NCBI RefSeq assembly: GCF_022385335.1
Contig: NZ_CP092431.1
Coordinates: 5,828,001-5,892,000 of the forward strand
Direction of reading: 5' to 3'
DNA length: 64,000 nt
Origin: Streptomyces deccanensis
GTDB lineage: Bacteria; Actinomycetota; Actinomycetes; Streptomycetales; Streptomycetaceae
Positions 40,926 to 51,700 of the stretch are shown in pieces (the first letter of the stretch is position 1; each line of letters opens with the position of its first letter). The notes under the pieces are model-generated. The model made no database searches. It was given only the letters and a program-made list of their open reading frames with translations, and was not told where the DNA came from. The position numbers and the translations under genes were made by a program.

Positions 40926-42458
40926 GTGAGTGATTCCAAGCTGTCGTCCCTGCCCTCCACCGACCGGACCGATGTCGCCGTGCGGCTTCGAGAGGCGTTG
41001 CTCGGTGTCGAGTTCACCGCTGACGGGCTGCTCGAACTGCTCGGCGCCTCCGCCTACGCGGCCCTCGCGCGGAGCGAGGTCGTGCCGGCGCTCAGGGCGA
41101 CGCGGGGGGACACGGCGCTGGAGGCGCTGGTGCGGCTGTTCCTGTTGCAGGAGCCGGTCGTACGCACGCGCGTGGAGAGCGTGCTGCCTGTTGACGCGTG
41201 CGTCGAGAGCGGCTGGCTCGTTCGCGTCGGTGACGACGGGGACGAGGTCGCCGCCACGGTCGACGTGCGGCCGTACGGCGGCCCCGGCGGCGAGGACTGG
41301 TTCATCGTGTCCGACCTGGGGTGCGCGGTCGGCGGGGCCGGCGGGATCGGAAGCCGGGACGAGGGAGTCGTGCTGGGGGTCGGCGGGGCGTCCACGACGC
41401 TGGCCGGCATCACGGTACGGACGCCCGTCGCCGCCGCCCTCGACCTCGGGACCGGCTCCGGCATCCAGGCGCTGCACGCCGTACAGCACGCCACGCGCGT
41501 GACGGCGACCGATCTCAACCCGCGCGCGCTGCACATCACGGCGCTCACGCTGGCGCTCTCCGGCGCCCCCGCCGCCGAGCTGCGAGAGGGCTCGCTCTTC
41601 GAGCCGGTCGGGGCGGACGAGACGTACGACCTCATCGTGTCCAACCCCCCGTTCGTGATCTCGCCGGGCGCCCGGTTGACGTACCGCGACGGCGGCATGG
41701 GCGGGGACGACCTGTGCCGCACGCTCGTCTCGCAGGCGGGGGAGCGGCTGAACGAGGGCGGGTACGCGCAGTTCCTCGCCAACTGGCAGCACGTGGAGGG
41801 CGAGGACTGGCAGGAGCGGCTCAGGTCGTGGGTGCCGCGCGGCTGCGACGCGTGGATCGTGCAGCGTGAGGTCCAGGACGTCGCGCAGTACGCCGAGTTG
41901 TGGCTGCGGGACGCGGGCGACCACCGCGGTGACGTGGCCGAGTACCAGGCGCGGTACGACGCGTGGCTCGACGAGTTCGAGGCGCGGAAGGTGAAGGGCG
42001 TCGGCTTCGGGTGGATCACGCTGCGGAGGACGGCCGCCGCGGAGTCGGAGCCCTCGATCACCCTGGAGGAGTGGCCGCATCCGGTCGAACAGCCACTCGG
42101 TGAGACGGTGCGTCAGCACTTCGCGCGCGTCGACTACCTGCGGGAGAACGACGACGCGGCCCTCCTCGCGGCGCACTTCCGGCTCACCGCCGAGGTCGTC
42201 CAGGAGCAGGTCGGACTGCCCGGCGCCGAGGACCCCGAGCATGTGGTGCTGCGTCAGAACCGTGGGATGCGCCGGGCCACGAAGGTGGACACGGTCGGCG
42301 CCGGATTCGCCGGTGTGTGCGACGGCACGCTCAGCGCCGGACGAATTCTGGACGCCATCGCCCAGCTCGTCGGCGAGGACCCGGTGGCGCTGCGCGACCG
42401 GACCCCGGTCCAGATCCGCCTCCTCGTCGAACAGGGGTTCCTCGAACCGGCTCGGTGA
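40926..42458 (+). CDS. Class I SAM-dependent methyltransferase (NPPF type)
   Basis: A 510-residue protein. A non-catalytic N-terminal region (~170 residues, helical then beta) precedes a Rossmann methyltransferase with LDLGTGSGIQAL (motif I, ~residue 177), TDLNPRALHIT (motif II) and VSNPPFVIS, the NPP(Y/F) motif of enzymes that methylate glutamine or adenine/guanine amino groups. A C-terminal region of ~170 residues is specific to the family. PrmC/RlmG-like activity is possible, but the target is not evident. GTG at 40926 fits the family start. Confidence 0.82.
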   Translation: MSDSKLSSLPSTDRTDVAVRLREALLGVEFTADGLLELLGASAYAALARSEVVPALRATRGDTALEALVRLFLLQEPVVRTRVESVLPVDACVESGWLVRVGDDGDEVAATVDVRPYGGPGGEDWFIVSDLGCAVGGAGGIGSRDEGVVLGVGGASTTLAGITVRTPVAAALDLGTGSGIQALHAVQHATRVTATDLNPRALHITALTLALSGAPAAELREGSLFEPVGADETYDLIVSNPPFVISPGARLTYRDGGMGGDDLCRTLVSQAGERLNEGGYAQFLANWQHVEGEDWQERLRSWVPRGCDAWIVQREVQDVAQYAELWLRDAGDHRGDVAEYQARYDAWLDEFEARKVKGVGFGWITLRRTAAAESEPSITLEEWPHPVEQPLGETVRQHFARVDYLRENDDAALLAAHFRLTAEVVQEQVGLPGAEDPEHVVLRQNRGMRRATKVDTVGAGFAGVCDGTLSAGRILDAIAQLVGEDPVALRDRTPVQIRLLVEQGFLEPAR

Positions 42459-42725
42459 CCCACCCGCACCGGCGAGGGGCCCGCCCGGGCTTCCGCACCC
42501 GGTGACGATTTCCTGACCGTCCGGTGACCGTACCGGTACCCCGCCCGGCGCCCGTTCCCGTGACGTACGGGGCGCATTCGCACCACTGGGACGGCTGTGT
42601 CCCCTCTGGCTGGATTGGTCCGCAAAAGGGCTCCTGTCAGTGGTGCGTGCGAAGCTATTTTCAAGAGACGGATTCGACGTGTCCTCGGGGGAGGCACGCG
42701 CTGTCTCGGGGATCGGGGGATCGCG

Positions 42726-45062
42726 ATGGCGGGGGATACGCCGGAGCAGGGCCAGGGAAGGATCATCAACGACCGGTACCGCCTGCTGCGCACCCTGGGC
42801 GCGGGCGGCATGGGCCGGGTCTGGCTCGCGTACGACGAGGAGTTGGCCTGCGAGGTCTCCATGAAGGAGATCTCCCTGCCCGATGTCCCGATGGACGCGA
42901 CCGAGCCCGCCCAGCGCATCGCCCGGGCCCGCAGCGAGGCCCGGCACGCCGCGCGGCTGCGCGGCCACCCCCATGTGGCCACGGTCCACGACGTGGTGCT
43001 CCACGAGGGGCTGCCGTGGATCGTCATGGAGTACGTGCCGGACGCGATCGACCTCCAGGCGGTCGTCCGGCAGCGGGGCCCGCTCCCGCCCGAGCAGGTC
43101 GCCCGGATCGGGCTCGCCGTCCTCGACGCGCTCACGGCGGGCCACCGCATCGGCATACTCCACCGGGACGTCAAACCGGCCAACATCCTGCTCGCGGCCG
43201 ACGCCTCGGGCGACCCGTACGCGCGCGTGCTGCTCACCGACTACGGCATCGCGCTCCAGCCGGAGTCCCGCGAGCCCCGGCTCACCGCCACCGCCGGCAT
43301 CCTCGGTACGCCCGGCTATCTGGCGCCCGAGCGGGCGCGGGGCGAGCCGCCGACCCCGGCCGCCGACCTGTTCTCGCTCGGCGCCACGCTGTACGCGGCG
43401 GTCGAGGGCCGCGGCCCCTTCGACCGGCGCGGCGAGTACGCGACGCTCACGGCGCTGCTCGGCGAGGAGCCGACACCGCCCGCCCGCGCCGGTGAACTGG
43501 CCCCCGTCCTGCACGGGTTGCTCATCAAGGACCCCGTGCGCCGGCTCTCGCCGGAGGCCGTGGCGCGCGGCCTGGAGCGGGTGACCGCCTCGGGCGGCGG
43601 GTCGATCCCGCCGGGCTGGGGAGCCACCCCCGCGTCGGCCCCCGGCGCCTTCGGACCGGCCGCCGGCACTCCGGGTACGCCCGGGGCCCCCGCCACACCC
43701 GGCACGCCCGGTGCACCTCCGGGGTACGTGGCGAGCGCGCCGCCCGGTTACGTGGCCGCCGGGCAGCACGGCCTCGGGGAGGCGCCGAACACGCCGGGCC
43801 CGCCCCACACGCCGTACACCCCGGGGGCCCCGCACACACCCGGCGCGCCCTCGGGGCCGAACACCCCGAACACTCCCGCGGGCGGCCCGCCCACACCGGG
43901 CGCGACGCCGGGCGGCCCCGCGCCGTACGACCCGTGGCAGCAGGGACAGGAGCACGGTCCCTACGGCAGCTACAACCCGTACGGGGGCGGGTCCACGCCC
44001 TACGGGAGCCCGGCGTACGGCGGCGGAGGCGCCCGGACGCCCGGGTACGGCGCCACCGTGGGCAACCAGCCGCCGTATACGACCAACCCGTCGACACCGT
44101 ACGGCGGTGGCGGCGCCCCGCCGCCGGGGAACGCGGGGTTCCCGACCATCACCGCCGGAAGCCCGCCGCCACCCGGCGGGCCGAAGCGGAAGACGCCCGC
44201 GGCGGCGGTCGTCGCGATCGTGGTCGCCGTGCTGCTCGTGGCGGGCGGCGGGACCTGGGCCGCGGTGAACCTGACGGGCGGCCCGGACCCCAAGCCCTCC
44301 GACACCCCGGGCGCGCTGGCGTCGCCACCGAAGTCGGAGTACCCCTACGGCAAGCGGGCGGCCCTCAAGCAGGCGCTGGAGGTGGGGGACTGCGTCAAGG
44401 CGGTCTGGACGGGGACGGCGTTCGACTCGGTGCCCGACCTCGGCGTGGTGGACTGCGACGAGGACTGGCCGGACGGCCAGGTCGTCGCGATAGAGACAGC
44501 GTCGGACGCCGCCGACGCCAAGGCCAGCGGCGCGCAGCGCTGCGCCAGCCAGGCCGACCCGATGGCCGAGGCCCTGCCCGACGCGGACGTCTACGCGCTG
44601 GTCCCGACGGCGGAGGGCTTCACCGCGGCCAAGGGCGGTACGGCCTGTCTCGTGCTCGGCAAGCACGTCCCGATCGGCGGCGAGGTGGGCCGACTCCGTG
44701 ACGTGGGCATGAACCTCTGGCCGACGCAGATGGCCGTCGGCGACTGCTGGGACTACACCACCAGGGAGGACGAGGGGTACGACGCCCCGCTGACCGACTG
44801 TGCCGAAGCGCACACCGACCAGGTGGTCGGATCGGTGCAGGCACCCGACAACATGACGTTCGACGGCGCCCTCGCCGAAGGCGGAAAGCTGTGCACCAAC
44901 AGGTTCGAGTCGAGTTGGGCGCCCGGCGCTGACCTGATCGTGTCGGGATGGGTCTCCGCCGAAGAGGAGTGGAAGAAGGGCTTCAACAAGGTGGTGTGCA
45001 CGGTGCGCAACGCCGACGCGTCGCAGACGACCGGGAAGATACCCACGCCCGGCTCGGTCTGA
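42726..45062 (+). CDS. Membrane Ser/Thr protein kinase with Septum_form-like ectodomain
   Basis: A 778-residue receptor-type kinase. The N-terminal kinase domain shows GAGGMGRVW, VSMKEI, HRDVKPANIL and LAPERARG; the Mg-binding DFG is DYG (TDYGIAL). A long Pro/Gly/Thr linker with PGTPGAP repeats (~residues 300-475) leads to one membrane helix (~490-512). Outside the cell two Septum_form-like repeats each begin VGDC, with VDCDEDW and TDCAEAHTDQVV containing their paired cysteines. Possible function: sensing envelope or division state. ATG at 42726 is preceded by GGGGGATCGCG. No cognate phosphatase gene adjoins. Confidence 0.9.
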   Translation: MAGDTPEQGQGRIINDRYRLLRTLGAGGMGRVWLAYDEELACEVSMKEISLPDVPMDATEPAQRIARARSEARHAARLRGHPHVATVHDVVLHEGLPWIVMEYVPDAIDLQAVVRQRGPLPPEQVARIGLAVLDALTAGHRIGILHRDVKPANILLAADASGDPYARVLLTDYGIALQPESREPRLTATAGILGTPGYLAPERARGEPPTPAADLFSLGATLYAAVEGRGPFDRRGEYATLTALLGEEPTPPARAGELAPVLHGLLIKDPVRRLSPEAVARGLERVTASGGGSIPPGWGATPASAPGAFGPAAGTPGTPGAPATPGTPGAPPGYVASAPPGYVAAGQHGLGEAPNTPGPPHTPYTPGAPHTPGAPSGPNTPNTPAGGPPTPGATPGGPAPYDPWQQGQEHGPYGSYNPYGGGSTPYGSPAYGGGGARTPGYGATVGNQPPYTTNPSTPYGGGGAPPPGNAGFPTITAGSPPPPGGPKRKTPAAAVVAIVVAVLLVAGGGTWAAVNLTGGPDPKPSDTPGALASPPKSEYPYGKRAALKQALEVGDCVKAVWTGTAFDSVPDLGVVDCDEDWPDGQVVAIETASDAADAKASGAQRCASQADPMAEALPDADVYALVPTAEGFTAAKGGTACLVLGKHVPIGGEVGRLRDVGMNLWPTQMAVGDCWDYTTREDEGYDAPLTDCAEAHTDQVVGSVQAPDNMTFDGALAEGGKLCTNRFESSWAPGADLIVSGWVSAEEEWKKGFNKVVCTVRNADASQTTGKIPTPGSV
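43675..43925. repeat. PGTP/PGAP-coding low-complexity tract
   Basis: Imperfect CCGGG(T/C)(A/G)CGCC-type repetition encodes the Pro/Gly/Thr/Ala linker of the receptor kinase (APNTPGPPHTPYTPGAP-like pattern). Confidence 0.7.
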
Positions 45063-45160
45063 GGGTCCGGACGCCTCGCGTTCACCTCGGGTTCGCGCGC
45101 CCGCTTCCCGTCCGTGCCAGCCTCCCGTCCCGGGGCAGTCGAGGGGTGGGAGGACGGGAC

Positions 45161-45358
45161 ATGGAGAGCGGTCCGGCGATCTTCGTAGGAGTGGTGTTCG
45201 CCCTGTTCGGGGGCGGGCTGCTGCTGTGGACCGCCAGGCGGCTGCGCCTCGGCGAGCCGGTCGCGCAGGGGGTGCGTCCCGTGATGTCGGCGACCCTCGC
45301 GAGCGTCACCGCGGTCACCGCCCTGGCGCTCGGCGCCTGGTGCCTCACCCGCGTCTGA
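45161..45358 (+). CDS. Small two-helix membrane protein
   Basis: A 65-residue protein with two membrane helices (residues ~6-25 and ~43-61) joined by a basic loop, TARRLRLGEPVAQGVRP. GGGAGGACGGGAC precedes the ATG at 45161, a good ribosome site. The function is unknown. It follows the kinase gene by 98 bp in the same direction. Confidence 0.7.
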   Translation: MESGPAIFVGVVFALFGGGLLLWTARRLRLGEPVAQGVRPVMSATLASVTAVTALALGAWCLTRV

Positions 45359-45669
45359 GGGGGCTCGGGGAGACGGGTCCGGAGAGCGGGCGGCGTAACA
45401 GGGATGTGACCCTCCGCATAGGCCCCGAACGGATCGCTGAAGACGCCGGGCGGCAGGAATGGCGGTAGTCGGGTTACCGTTCGAGTGGCCGTTGCGGGCT
45501 TTTCCCGTTTGACACGGGGGCGGGATGTACCGTCACACTCCGCAGCGTCAGCATGACCCGACCCCCGGGCCAGACCGCCGAGCCCCGTGCGAGGCACCGG
45601 CCCCAGGGGGCGCCCGCCCCGGGACGCAAGCCTGGGGAGACCCAGCGTCGACCGGAGAGAAGAGCGAAG
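45359..45669. promoter_or_regulatory. topA upstream region
   Basis: A 311-bp gap with no gene. A consensus -35 TTGACA lies at 45509-45514; the best downstream TANNNT is TACCGT at 45528-45533, only 13 bp away, so the promoter would be unusual or the real -10 is elsewhere. Supercoiling-sensitive control is known for streptomycete topA. Confidence 0.3.
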
Positions 45670-48522
45670 TTGTCCCCGACCAGCGAGACCGCGAAGGGCG
45701 GCCGCCGACTCGTCATCGTCGAGTCGCCTGCCAAGGCGAAGACGATCAAGGGCTATCTCGGCCCCGGCTACATCGTCGAGGCGAGCGTGGGGCACATCCG
45801 CGACCTTCCCAACGGCGCCGCGGAGGTGCCCGAGCAGTACACCGGCGAGGTGCGCCGCCTCGGCGTGGACGTCGAGCACGACTTCGCGCCCATCTACGTG
45901 GTCAACGCGGACAAGAAGGCCCAGGTCAGGAAGCTCAAGGACCTGCTGAAGGAGTCCGACGAACTCTTCCTCGCCACCGATGAGGACCGCGAGGGCGAGG
46001 CCATCGCCTGGCACCTCCAGGAGGTGCTCAAGCCCAAGGTCCCGGTCAAGCGGATGGTCTTCCACGAGATCACCAAGGCCGCGATCCAGGCCGCCGTCGC
46101 CAACCCGCGCGAGCTGAACCAGCGCCTCGTCGACGCCCAGGAGACCCGCCGCATCCTCGACCGCCTCTACGGCTACGAGGTCTCGCCGGTCCTGTGGAAG
46201 AAGGTCATGCCGCGCCTGTCGGCGGGCCGCGTCCAGTCCGTCGCGACCCGGCTCGTCGTGGAGCGCGAGCGTGAGCGGATCGCCTTCCGCTCCGCCGAGT
46301 ACTGGGACCTGACCGGCACCTTCGCCACCGGCCGCGCCGGTGACGCCTCCGACCCGTCGTCGCTGGTCGCCCGCCTGCAGTCGGTGGACGGCCGCCGCGT
46401 CGCCCAGGGCCGCGACTTCGACTCGCTCGGGCAGATCAAGGGCGCGAACGTCCTCCACCTCGACGAGGCGAACGCCCGCGCACTCGCCGCCGCCCTGGAG
46501 AACACCCGCTTCGCGGTCCGGTCCGTCGAGTCCAAGCCGTACCGCCGCTCGCCGTACGCCCCCTTCCGTACGACGACGCTCCAGCAGGAGGCCTCGCGCA
46601 AGCTCGGCTTCGGGGCGAAGGCGACGATGCAGGTGGCGCAGAAGCTGTACGAGAACGGCTTCATCACCTATATGCGTACGGACTCCACGACGCTCAGCGA
46701 CACCGCCGTGGCCGCCGCCCGCGCCCAGGTCACCCAGCTGTACGGCGCCGACTACCTGCCGGCGCAGCCGCGAACGTACGCCGGGAAGGTCAAGAACGCG
46801 CAGGAGGCGCACGAGGCGATCCGGCCCTCGGGTGATCGTTTCCGCACGCCCGCCGAGACCGGGCTGACCGGCGACCAGTTCAAGCTGTACGAGCTGATCT
46901 GGAAGCGGACCGTCGCCTCCCAGATGAAGGACGCCACGGGCAACAGCGTCACCGTCAAGATCGGCGGCACCGCCTCCGACGGCCGGGACGCCGAGTTCAG
47001 CGCCTCCGGCAAGACGATCACCTTCCACGGCTTCCTCAAGGCCTACGTCGAGGGCGCCGACGACCCGAACGCCGAACTCGACGACCGCGAGCGCAGGCTG
47101 CCGCAGGTCAACCAGGGCGACCCGCTCTCCGCCGAGGAGATCACGGTCGACGGGCACGCCACCAAGCCCCCCGCCCGCTACACCGAGGCCTCCCTGGTCA
47201 AGGAGCTCGAAGAGCGCGAGATCGGTCGCCCGTCGACGTACGCGTCGATCATCGGCACCATCCTCGACCGGGGCTACGTCTTCAAAAAGGGCACGGCGCT
47301 CGTGCCGTCCTTCCTGAGCTTCGCCGTGGTCAACCTCCTGGAGAAGCACTTCGGGCGGCTCGTCGACTACGACTTCACCGCCAAGATGGAGGACGACCTC
47401 GACCGCATCGCGCGCGGCGAGGCGCAGGCCGTGCCGTGGCTGAAGCGGTTCTACTTCGGCGAGGGCACGGACGTCACCGGCACCGCCGCGGCCGCGGCCG
47501 GCAACGGCGACGGGGACCACCTCGGCGGCCTGAAGGAACTCGTCACCGACCTGGGCGCCATCGACGCGCGCGAGGTCTCGTCCTTCCCCGTCGGCAACGA
47601 CATCGTGCTGCGCGTCGGGCGCTACGGCCCCTACATCGAGCGGGGCGAGAAGGACGCCGAGGGGCACCAGCGCGCCGACATCCCCGAGGATCTGGCACCC
47701 GACGAGCTGAGCGTCGAGCTGGCGGAGGAACTGCTCGCCAAGCCGAGCGGCGACTTCGAGCTGGGCGCCGACCCGGCGACCGGTCACCAGATCGTCGCCA
47801 AGGACGGGCGCTACGGACCATACGTCACGGAGATCCTTCCCGAGGGCACGCCGAAGACCGGCAAGAACGCGGTCAAGCCGCGCACGGCCTCGCTGTTCAA
47901 GTCGATGTCCCTGGACACGGTGACCCTCGACGACGCCCTGAAGCTGATGTCGCTGCCGCGGATCGTCGGCGCCGACGCAGAGGGCCAGGAGATCACAGCG
48001 CAGAACGGGCGGTACGGGCCGTATCTGAAGAAGGGCACGGACTCGCGGTCGCTGCAGACCGAGGAGCAGCTCTTCACGATCACCCTCGAAGAGGCGCTGG
48101 CGATCTACGCCCAGCCCAAGCAGCGCGGGCGGGCCGCCGCCAAGCCGCCGCTGAAGGAACTGGGCGAGGACCCGGTCAGCGGGAAGCCGGTCGTGGTGAA
48201 GGACGGCCGCTTCGGGGCGTACGTCACCGACGGCGAGACCAACGCGACGCTGCGGTCCGGCGACAGCGTGGAGGAGATCACGCCCGAGCGCGGGTTCGAA
48301 CTGCTGGCGGAGAAGCGGGCGAAGGGTCCCGCCAAGAAGACGGCCAAGAAGGCGCCGGCGAAGAAGACGGCGACCAAGACCGCCGCGAAGAAGGCCGCCC
48401 CGGCCAAGAAGACCGCCGCCGCGAAGAAGACGACCGCGTCGAAGACGGCCGCGGCCAAGAAGGCGGCTCCGGCGAAGAAGGCGACCGCGAAGAAGGCGAC
48501 CGCTGCGGGGGACGGCGCCTAG
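45670..48522 (+). CDS. topA: DNA topoisomerase I
   Basis: A 950-residue type IA topoisomerase. The Toprim domain starts RRLVIVESPAKAKTIKGYL with the acidic cluster ATDEDREGEA, and the active-site tyrosine is in FITYMRTDSTTLS. Four C-terminal repeats with the GRYGPY(V/I/L) pattern follow, in place of zinc fingers. The tail is a Lys/Ala (KKA/KKT) repeat that tunes processivity in actinobacterial TopA. The TTG at 45670 is chosen because it matches the S. coelicolor N-terminus (MSPTSET-); an ATG at 45553 would add 39 basic residues. Essential for relaxing negative supercoils. Confidence 0.96.
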   Translation: MSPTSETAKGGRRLVIVESPAKAKTIKGYLGPGYIVEASVGHIRDLPNGAAEVPEQYTGEVRRLGVDVEHDFAPIYVVNADKKAQVRKLKDLLKESDELFLATDEDREGEAIAWHLQEVLKPKVPVKRMVFHEITKAAIQAAVANPRELNQRLVDAQETRRILDRLYGYEVSPVLWKKVMPRLSAGRVQSVATRLVVERERERIAFRSAEYWDLTGTFATGRAGDASDPSSLVARLQSVDGRRVAQGRDFDSLGQIKGANVLHLDEANARALAAALENTRFAVRSVESKPYRRSPYAPFRTTTLQQEASRKLGFGAKATMQVAQKLYENGFITYMRTDSTTLSDTAVAAARAQVTQLYGADYLPAQPRTYAGKVKNAQEAHEAIRPSGDRFRTPAETGLTGDQFKLYELIWKRTVASQMKDATGNSVTVKIGGTASDGRDAEFSASGKTITFHGFLKAYVEGADDPNAELDDRERRLPQVNQGDPLSAEEITVDGHATKPPARYTEASLVKELEEREIGRPSTYASIIGTILDRGYVFKKGTALVPSFLSFAVVNLLEKHFGRLVDYDFTAKMEDDLDRIARGEAQAVPWLKRFYFGEGTDVTGTAAAAAGNGDGDHLGGLKELVTDLGAIDAREVSSFPVGNDIVLRVGRYGPYIERGEKDAEGHQRADIPEDLAPDELSVELAEELLAKPSGDFELGADPATGHQIVAKDGRYGPYVTEILPEGTPKTGKNAVKPRTASLFKSMSLDTVTLDDALKLMSLPRIVGADAEGQEITAQNGRYGPYLKKGTDSRSLQTEEQLFTITLEEALAIYAQPKQRGRAAAKPPLKELGEDPVSGKPVVVKDGRFGAYVTDGETNATLRSGDSVEEITPERGFELLAEKRAKGPAKKTAKKAPAKKTATKTAAKKAAPAKKTAAAKKTTASKTAAAKKAAPAKKATAKKATAAGDGA
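48325..48515. repeat. Lys/Ala-coding AAGAAG repeat tract in topA
   Basis: Degenerate 6-12-bp repetition (AAGAAGACGGCC, GCCAAGAAG and variants) encodes the basic C-terminal tail of TopA. Confidence 0.8.
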
Positions 48523-48568
48523 TAGCTCGGGGCGTGGGCTGTTCGGCGACCGCGGGTTCGTCGTGGTC

Positions 48569-48603
48569 GATCGCGCAGCTCCCCGCGCCCCTGACGGGGC
48601 GCC
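48569..48603. repeat. Streptomyces GGGGCGCGGGGA intergenic element, copy 2
   Basis: Inverse copy of the element at 33551: GATCGCGCAGCTCCCC followed by the hairpin GCGCCCC-TGAC-GGGGCGC (48585-48602). It lies between topA and tmk and could terminate topA. Confidence 0.75.
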
Positions 48604-48704
48604 TCGCCCCGATGAATGTGTGTGTTCTGTGTGACTTGGTCGTGCGCCGTGCGTGCGTTCGGGCGCTGCTTCTGGGTGTCGGTGGGTGCCGATAGGCTGA
48701 AAGC

Positions 48705-51700
48705 ATGATGCGAGCCGAGCAGCCGACGGCCCACAACCCGGCCCCCGATGACGCCCTGGCAGCCGATTCCAGGGAGCGCGCCGTCCGGGCGCTGCTGCGC
48801 CGACCGCAGCTGAAACGGTTGTGGAGCGCCCAGCTCGTGGGCGGCGTGGGCGATGTGCTCGCGCTGTTCGTGCTGGTGCTCCTCGCCTTCCAGGCGGCGA
48901 TCGCCGAGGGCGCCTTCGGCGGCGGATACCGGGGCGTCGCCCTGACGGTCGCGACCGTCTTCGGCACGCGCGCCCTCGCGACCCTGCTCTTCGGCGCCGT
49001 CCTCCTCGGTCCGCTCACCTCGCTGACCTCGCAGGACGGCCCGCTCGACCGCCGCTGGACCATGGTCGGCGCGGACGGCCTGCGGGTCCTGCTGCTGATC
49101 GTCGCGCCCCTGTGGATCGACTGGACGCCGGACAACGCGCTCGCGGTGCTGCTGGTCACCGCGTTCGTCGCCGGTGTCGCCGAGCGTTTCTGGACGGTCT
49201 GCCGCGAGAGCGCGGCCCCCGCGCTGCTGCCCGCGCCGCCGCTGGAGGGCGCGACCGTACGGCCGCTGCCTGACCACATGGACGCGCTGCGGCGCCTGGC
49301 CCTGCGTACCGGATTCGTGGCCGTGCCCCTCGCGGCCGCCGTCCTCGTCGTCGCCTCGCTGCTCAACAACGTGCTGGGCGCGGGCCTCGACTGGTTCGGG
49401 CAGCACCAGGCCGCGCTCGCCTCGTACGTCGCCGCCGGGCTCTTCGCCGCCTCGCTGTCCGTCGTGACCTTCCTCGACCTGCCCAAGACGCGCACCCCGC
49501 GCGCGCGGTCGCCGCTGGAGGGGCTGCGCCGGCCCAAGACCGGCACCGGTGTGGACAAGGGCCGCACGGGCGCGATCCCGCTGCTGGTGCCGGCCTGCGG
49601 AGCCGTCGCGGGCGCCGTCGCCGCCGCGGTCGCCGTCGCCGTGCTGCACGCCAAGGACCTGGGCGGCGGGCCGGTGATGTACGGGCTGTTCGTCACCGCG
49701 CTCACGGGAGGCGTGGTCGTCGGGATCCGCCGGGCGCCGTCCGTGCTGCCCGCGCTGTCCCGGCGTCGGCTGCTCGCCCTCGCGATCGCCTTCACCGGGA
49801 TCGCGCTGCTCGCCGCCGGTCTGACGCCGGACGTCACGAGCGTCGTGCTCATCCTCGGGCTCGCCGGTGCCGGTGCGGGCATCGCCGCCAACACCGGACA
49901 CACACTGCTCGACCAGGAGGCCGAGGACTTCCGGCGGGCCCGCACCACCGAGCATCTGCACGCCGTCGTACGGGTGTTCGTGGCGCTGGCGGTGCTCGTC
50001 GCTCCGCTGGTCGCCGCCGTCATCGGGCCGCACCGGCTGGAGAGCGGCAAGTTCGTCTTCGCGCACGGCGGTGCGGCGTTCACGTTGATGCTGGTGGGGG
50101 CGTTGCTGCTGCCGGTCGCCGCGCTGGTGCTCGCCAAGGTCGACGACCGGTCCGGGGTGCCGCTGCGGCATGACCTGCGGGACGCGTTGCTGAAGGGCGA
50201 CGATCCGGTTCAGGCGCCCGCGGCTTCGGGTTTCTTCATCGCCCTGGAGGGCGGGGACGGCGCCGGGAAGTCCACTCAGGTCGAGGCGCTCGCCGAGTGG
50301 ATCCGGGCCAAGGGGCACGAGGTCGTGGTCACGCGCGAGCCGGGGGCGACCCCGGTGGGCAAGCGGCTGCGGTCGATCCTGCTGGACGTGTCGAGCGCCG
50401 GGCTCTCGCACCGGGCCGAGGCCCTGCTGTACGCGGCGGATCGCGCCGAGCACGTGGACACCGTGGTGCGGCCCGCGCTGGAGCGCGGCGCGGTCGTCAT
50501 CTCCGACCGGTACATCGACTCGTCCGTGGCCTACCAGGGCGCCGGGCGGGACCTCTCGCCCACGGAGATCGCCCGGATCTCGCGGTGGGCGACCGACGGG
50601 CTCGTACCGCATCTGACGGTGCTGCTGGACGTGTCGCCCGAGACCGCGCGCGAGCGGTTCACCGAGGCGCCGGACCGGTTGGAGTCGGAGCCGGCCGAGT
50701 TCCACGAGCGGGTGCGGGCCGGGTTCCTGACGCTGGCCGCCGCGGATGCCGGGCGGTACCTCGTCGTGGACGCCGGGCAGGACCCGGAGGCCGTGACGAC
50801 CGTGGTCCGGGCGCGGCTCGACGTGATGCTGCCGCTGTCCGAGGCCGAGGTGAAGGCGCAGGAGGAGGCCCGGCGCAAGGCCGAGGAGGAAGCCCGTCGC
50901 AAGGCCGAGGAAGAGGCCGCGCGCAAGGCCGAGGAGGAGCGGCTGGAGCGCGAGCGCCAGGAGGAGCTCGCGCGGCTGCGGGCCGAGGAGGAGGAGCGCA
51001 AGCGGCGCGAGCTGGAGGAGGCTCAGCGGCGCGAGGCGGAGCGGCAGGCGGAGGAGGCCCGGCAGCGGGCCGAGGAAGCGCGCCGTCGAGCCGAGGAGGA
51101 GCAGGCACGGCTCCTCGCGGAGGAGAAGGCGCGTGCCGAGGCCGAGGAACGGCGGCGCGTCGAGGAGGAGCGGCGTCGCCAGCAGGCCGCGGAGGAGCAG
51201 CGGCTGCGGGCCGAGGCGGAGGCGCTGCGCCTGGAGAAGCAGCGGAAGGCCGAGGAGGCGTTGCTGCGGGCCGAGGAGGCGCGGCGGGTGGCCGCCGCGG
51301 CGGAGGCCGAGCGGGCCGCGGCGGTCGCGGCCGAGGCGGAGCGCGCCGCTGCGGAGCGGGCCGAGGCCGACCGGAAGGCCGAGGCGGAGCGGGTCGCGGC
51401 TGCGGCGGAGGCTGCGCGGGTTGCGGCTGAGCGGGGGGCCGGGGCTGGGGCTGGGGCCGGGTCTGGGGTTGGTGCTTCGGGCGGGGCTGAGGCTGGTGAC
51501 GGTGCCGGTGGCGGCGATGATGCGGTGACCGTGGCTACGCCGTTCGTGACGCCGACCAACGCGTCGGGTGGGCCGGTGGACGAGACTGCGGTGTTGCCGC
51601 CGGTGCGGGGGGATGCGCCGGGGGGTGACTCCGAGACCACGGCGAAGCTGCCGAAGCCGTCGGTGCCGGGTTCCGGGGCGGGGGCGGGAACCGGGGCCGG

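Noticed and set aside
40380..44813. 1477-residue minus-strand frame opposite the lipoprotein, methyltransferase and kinase
   Set aside because: Shadow across three well-supported genes.
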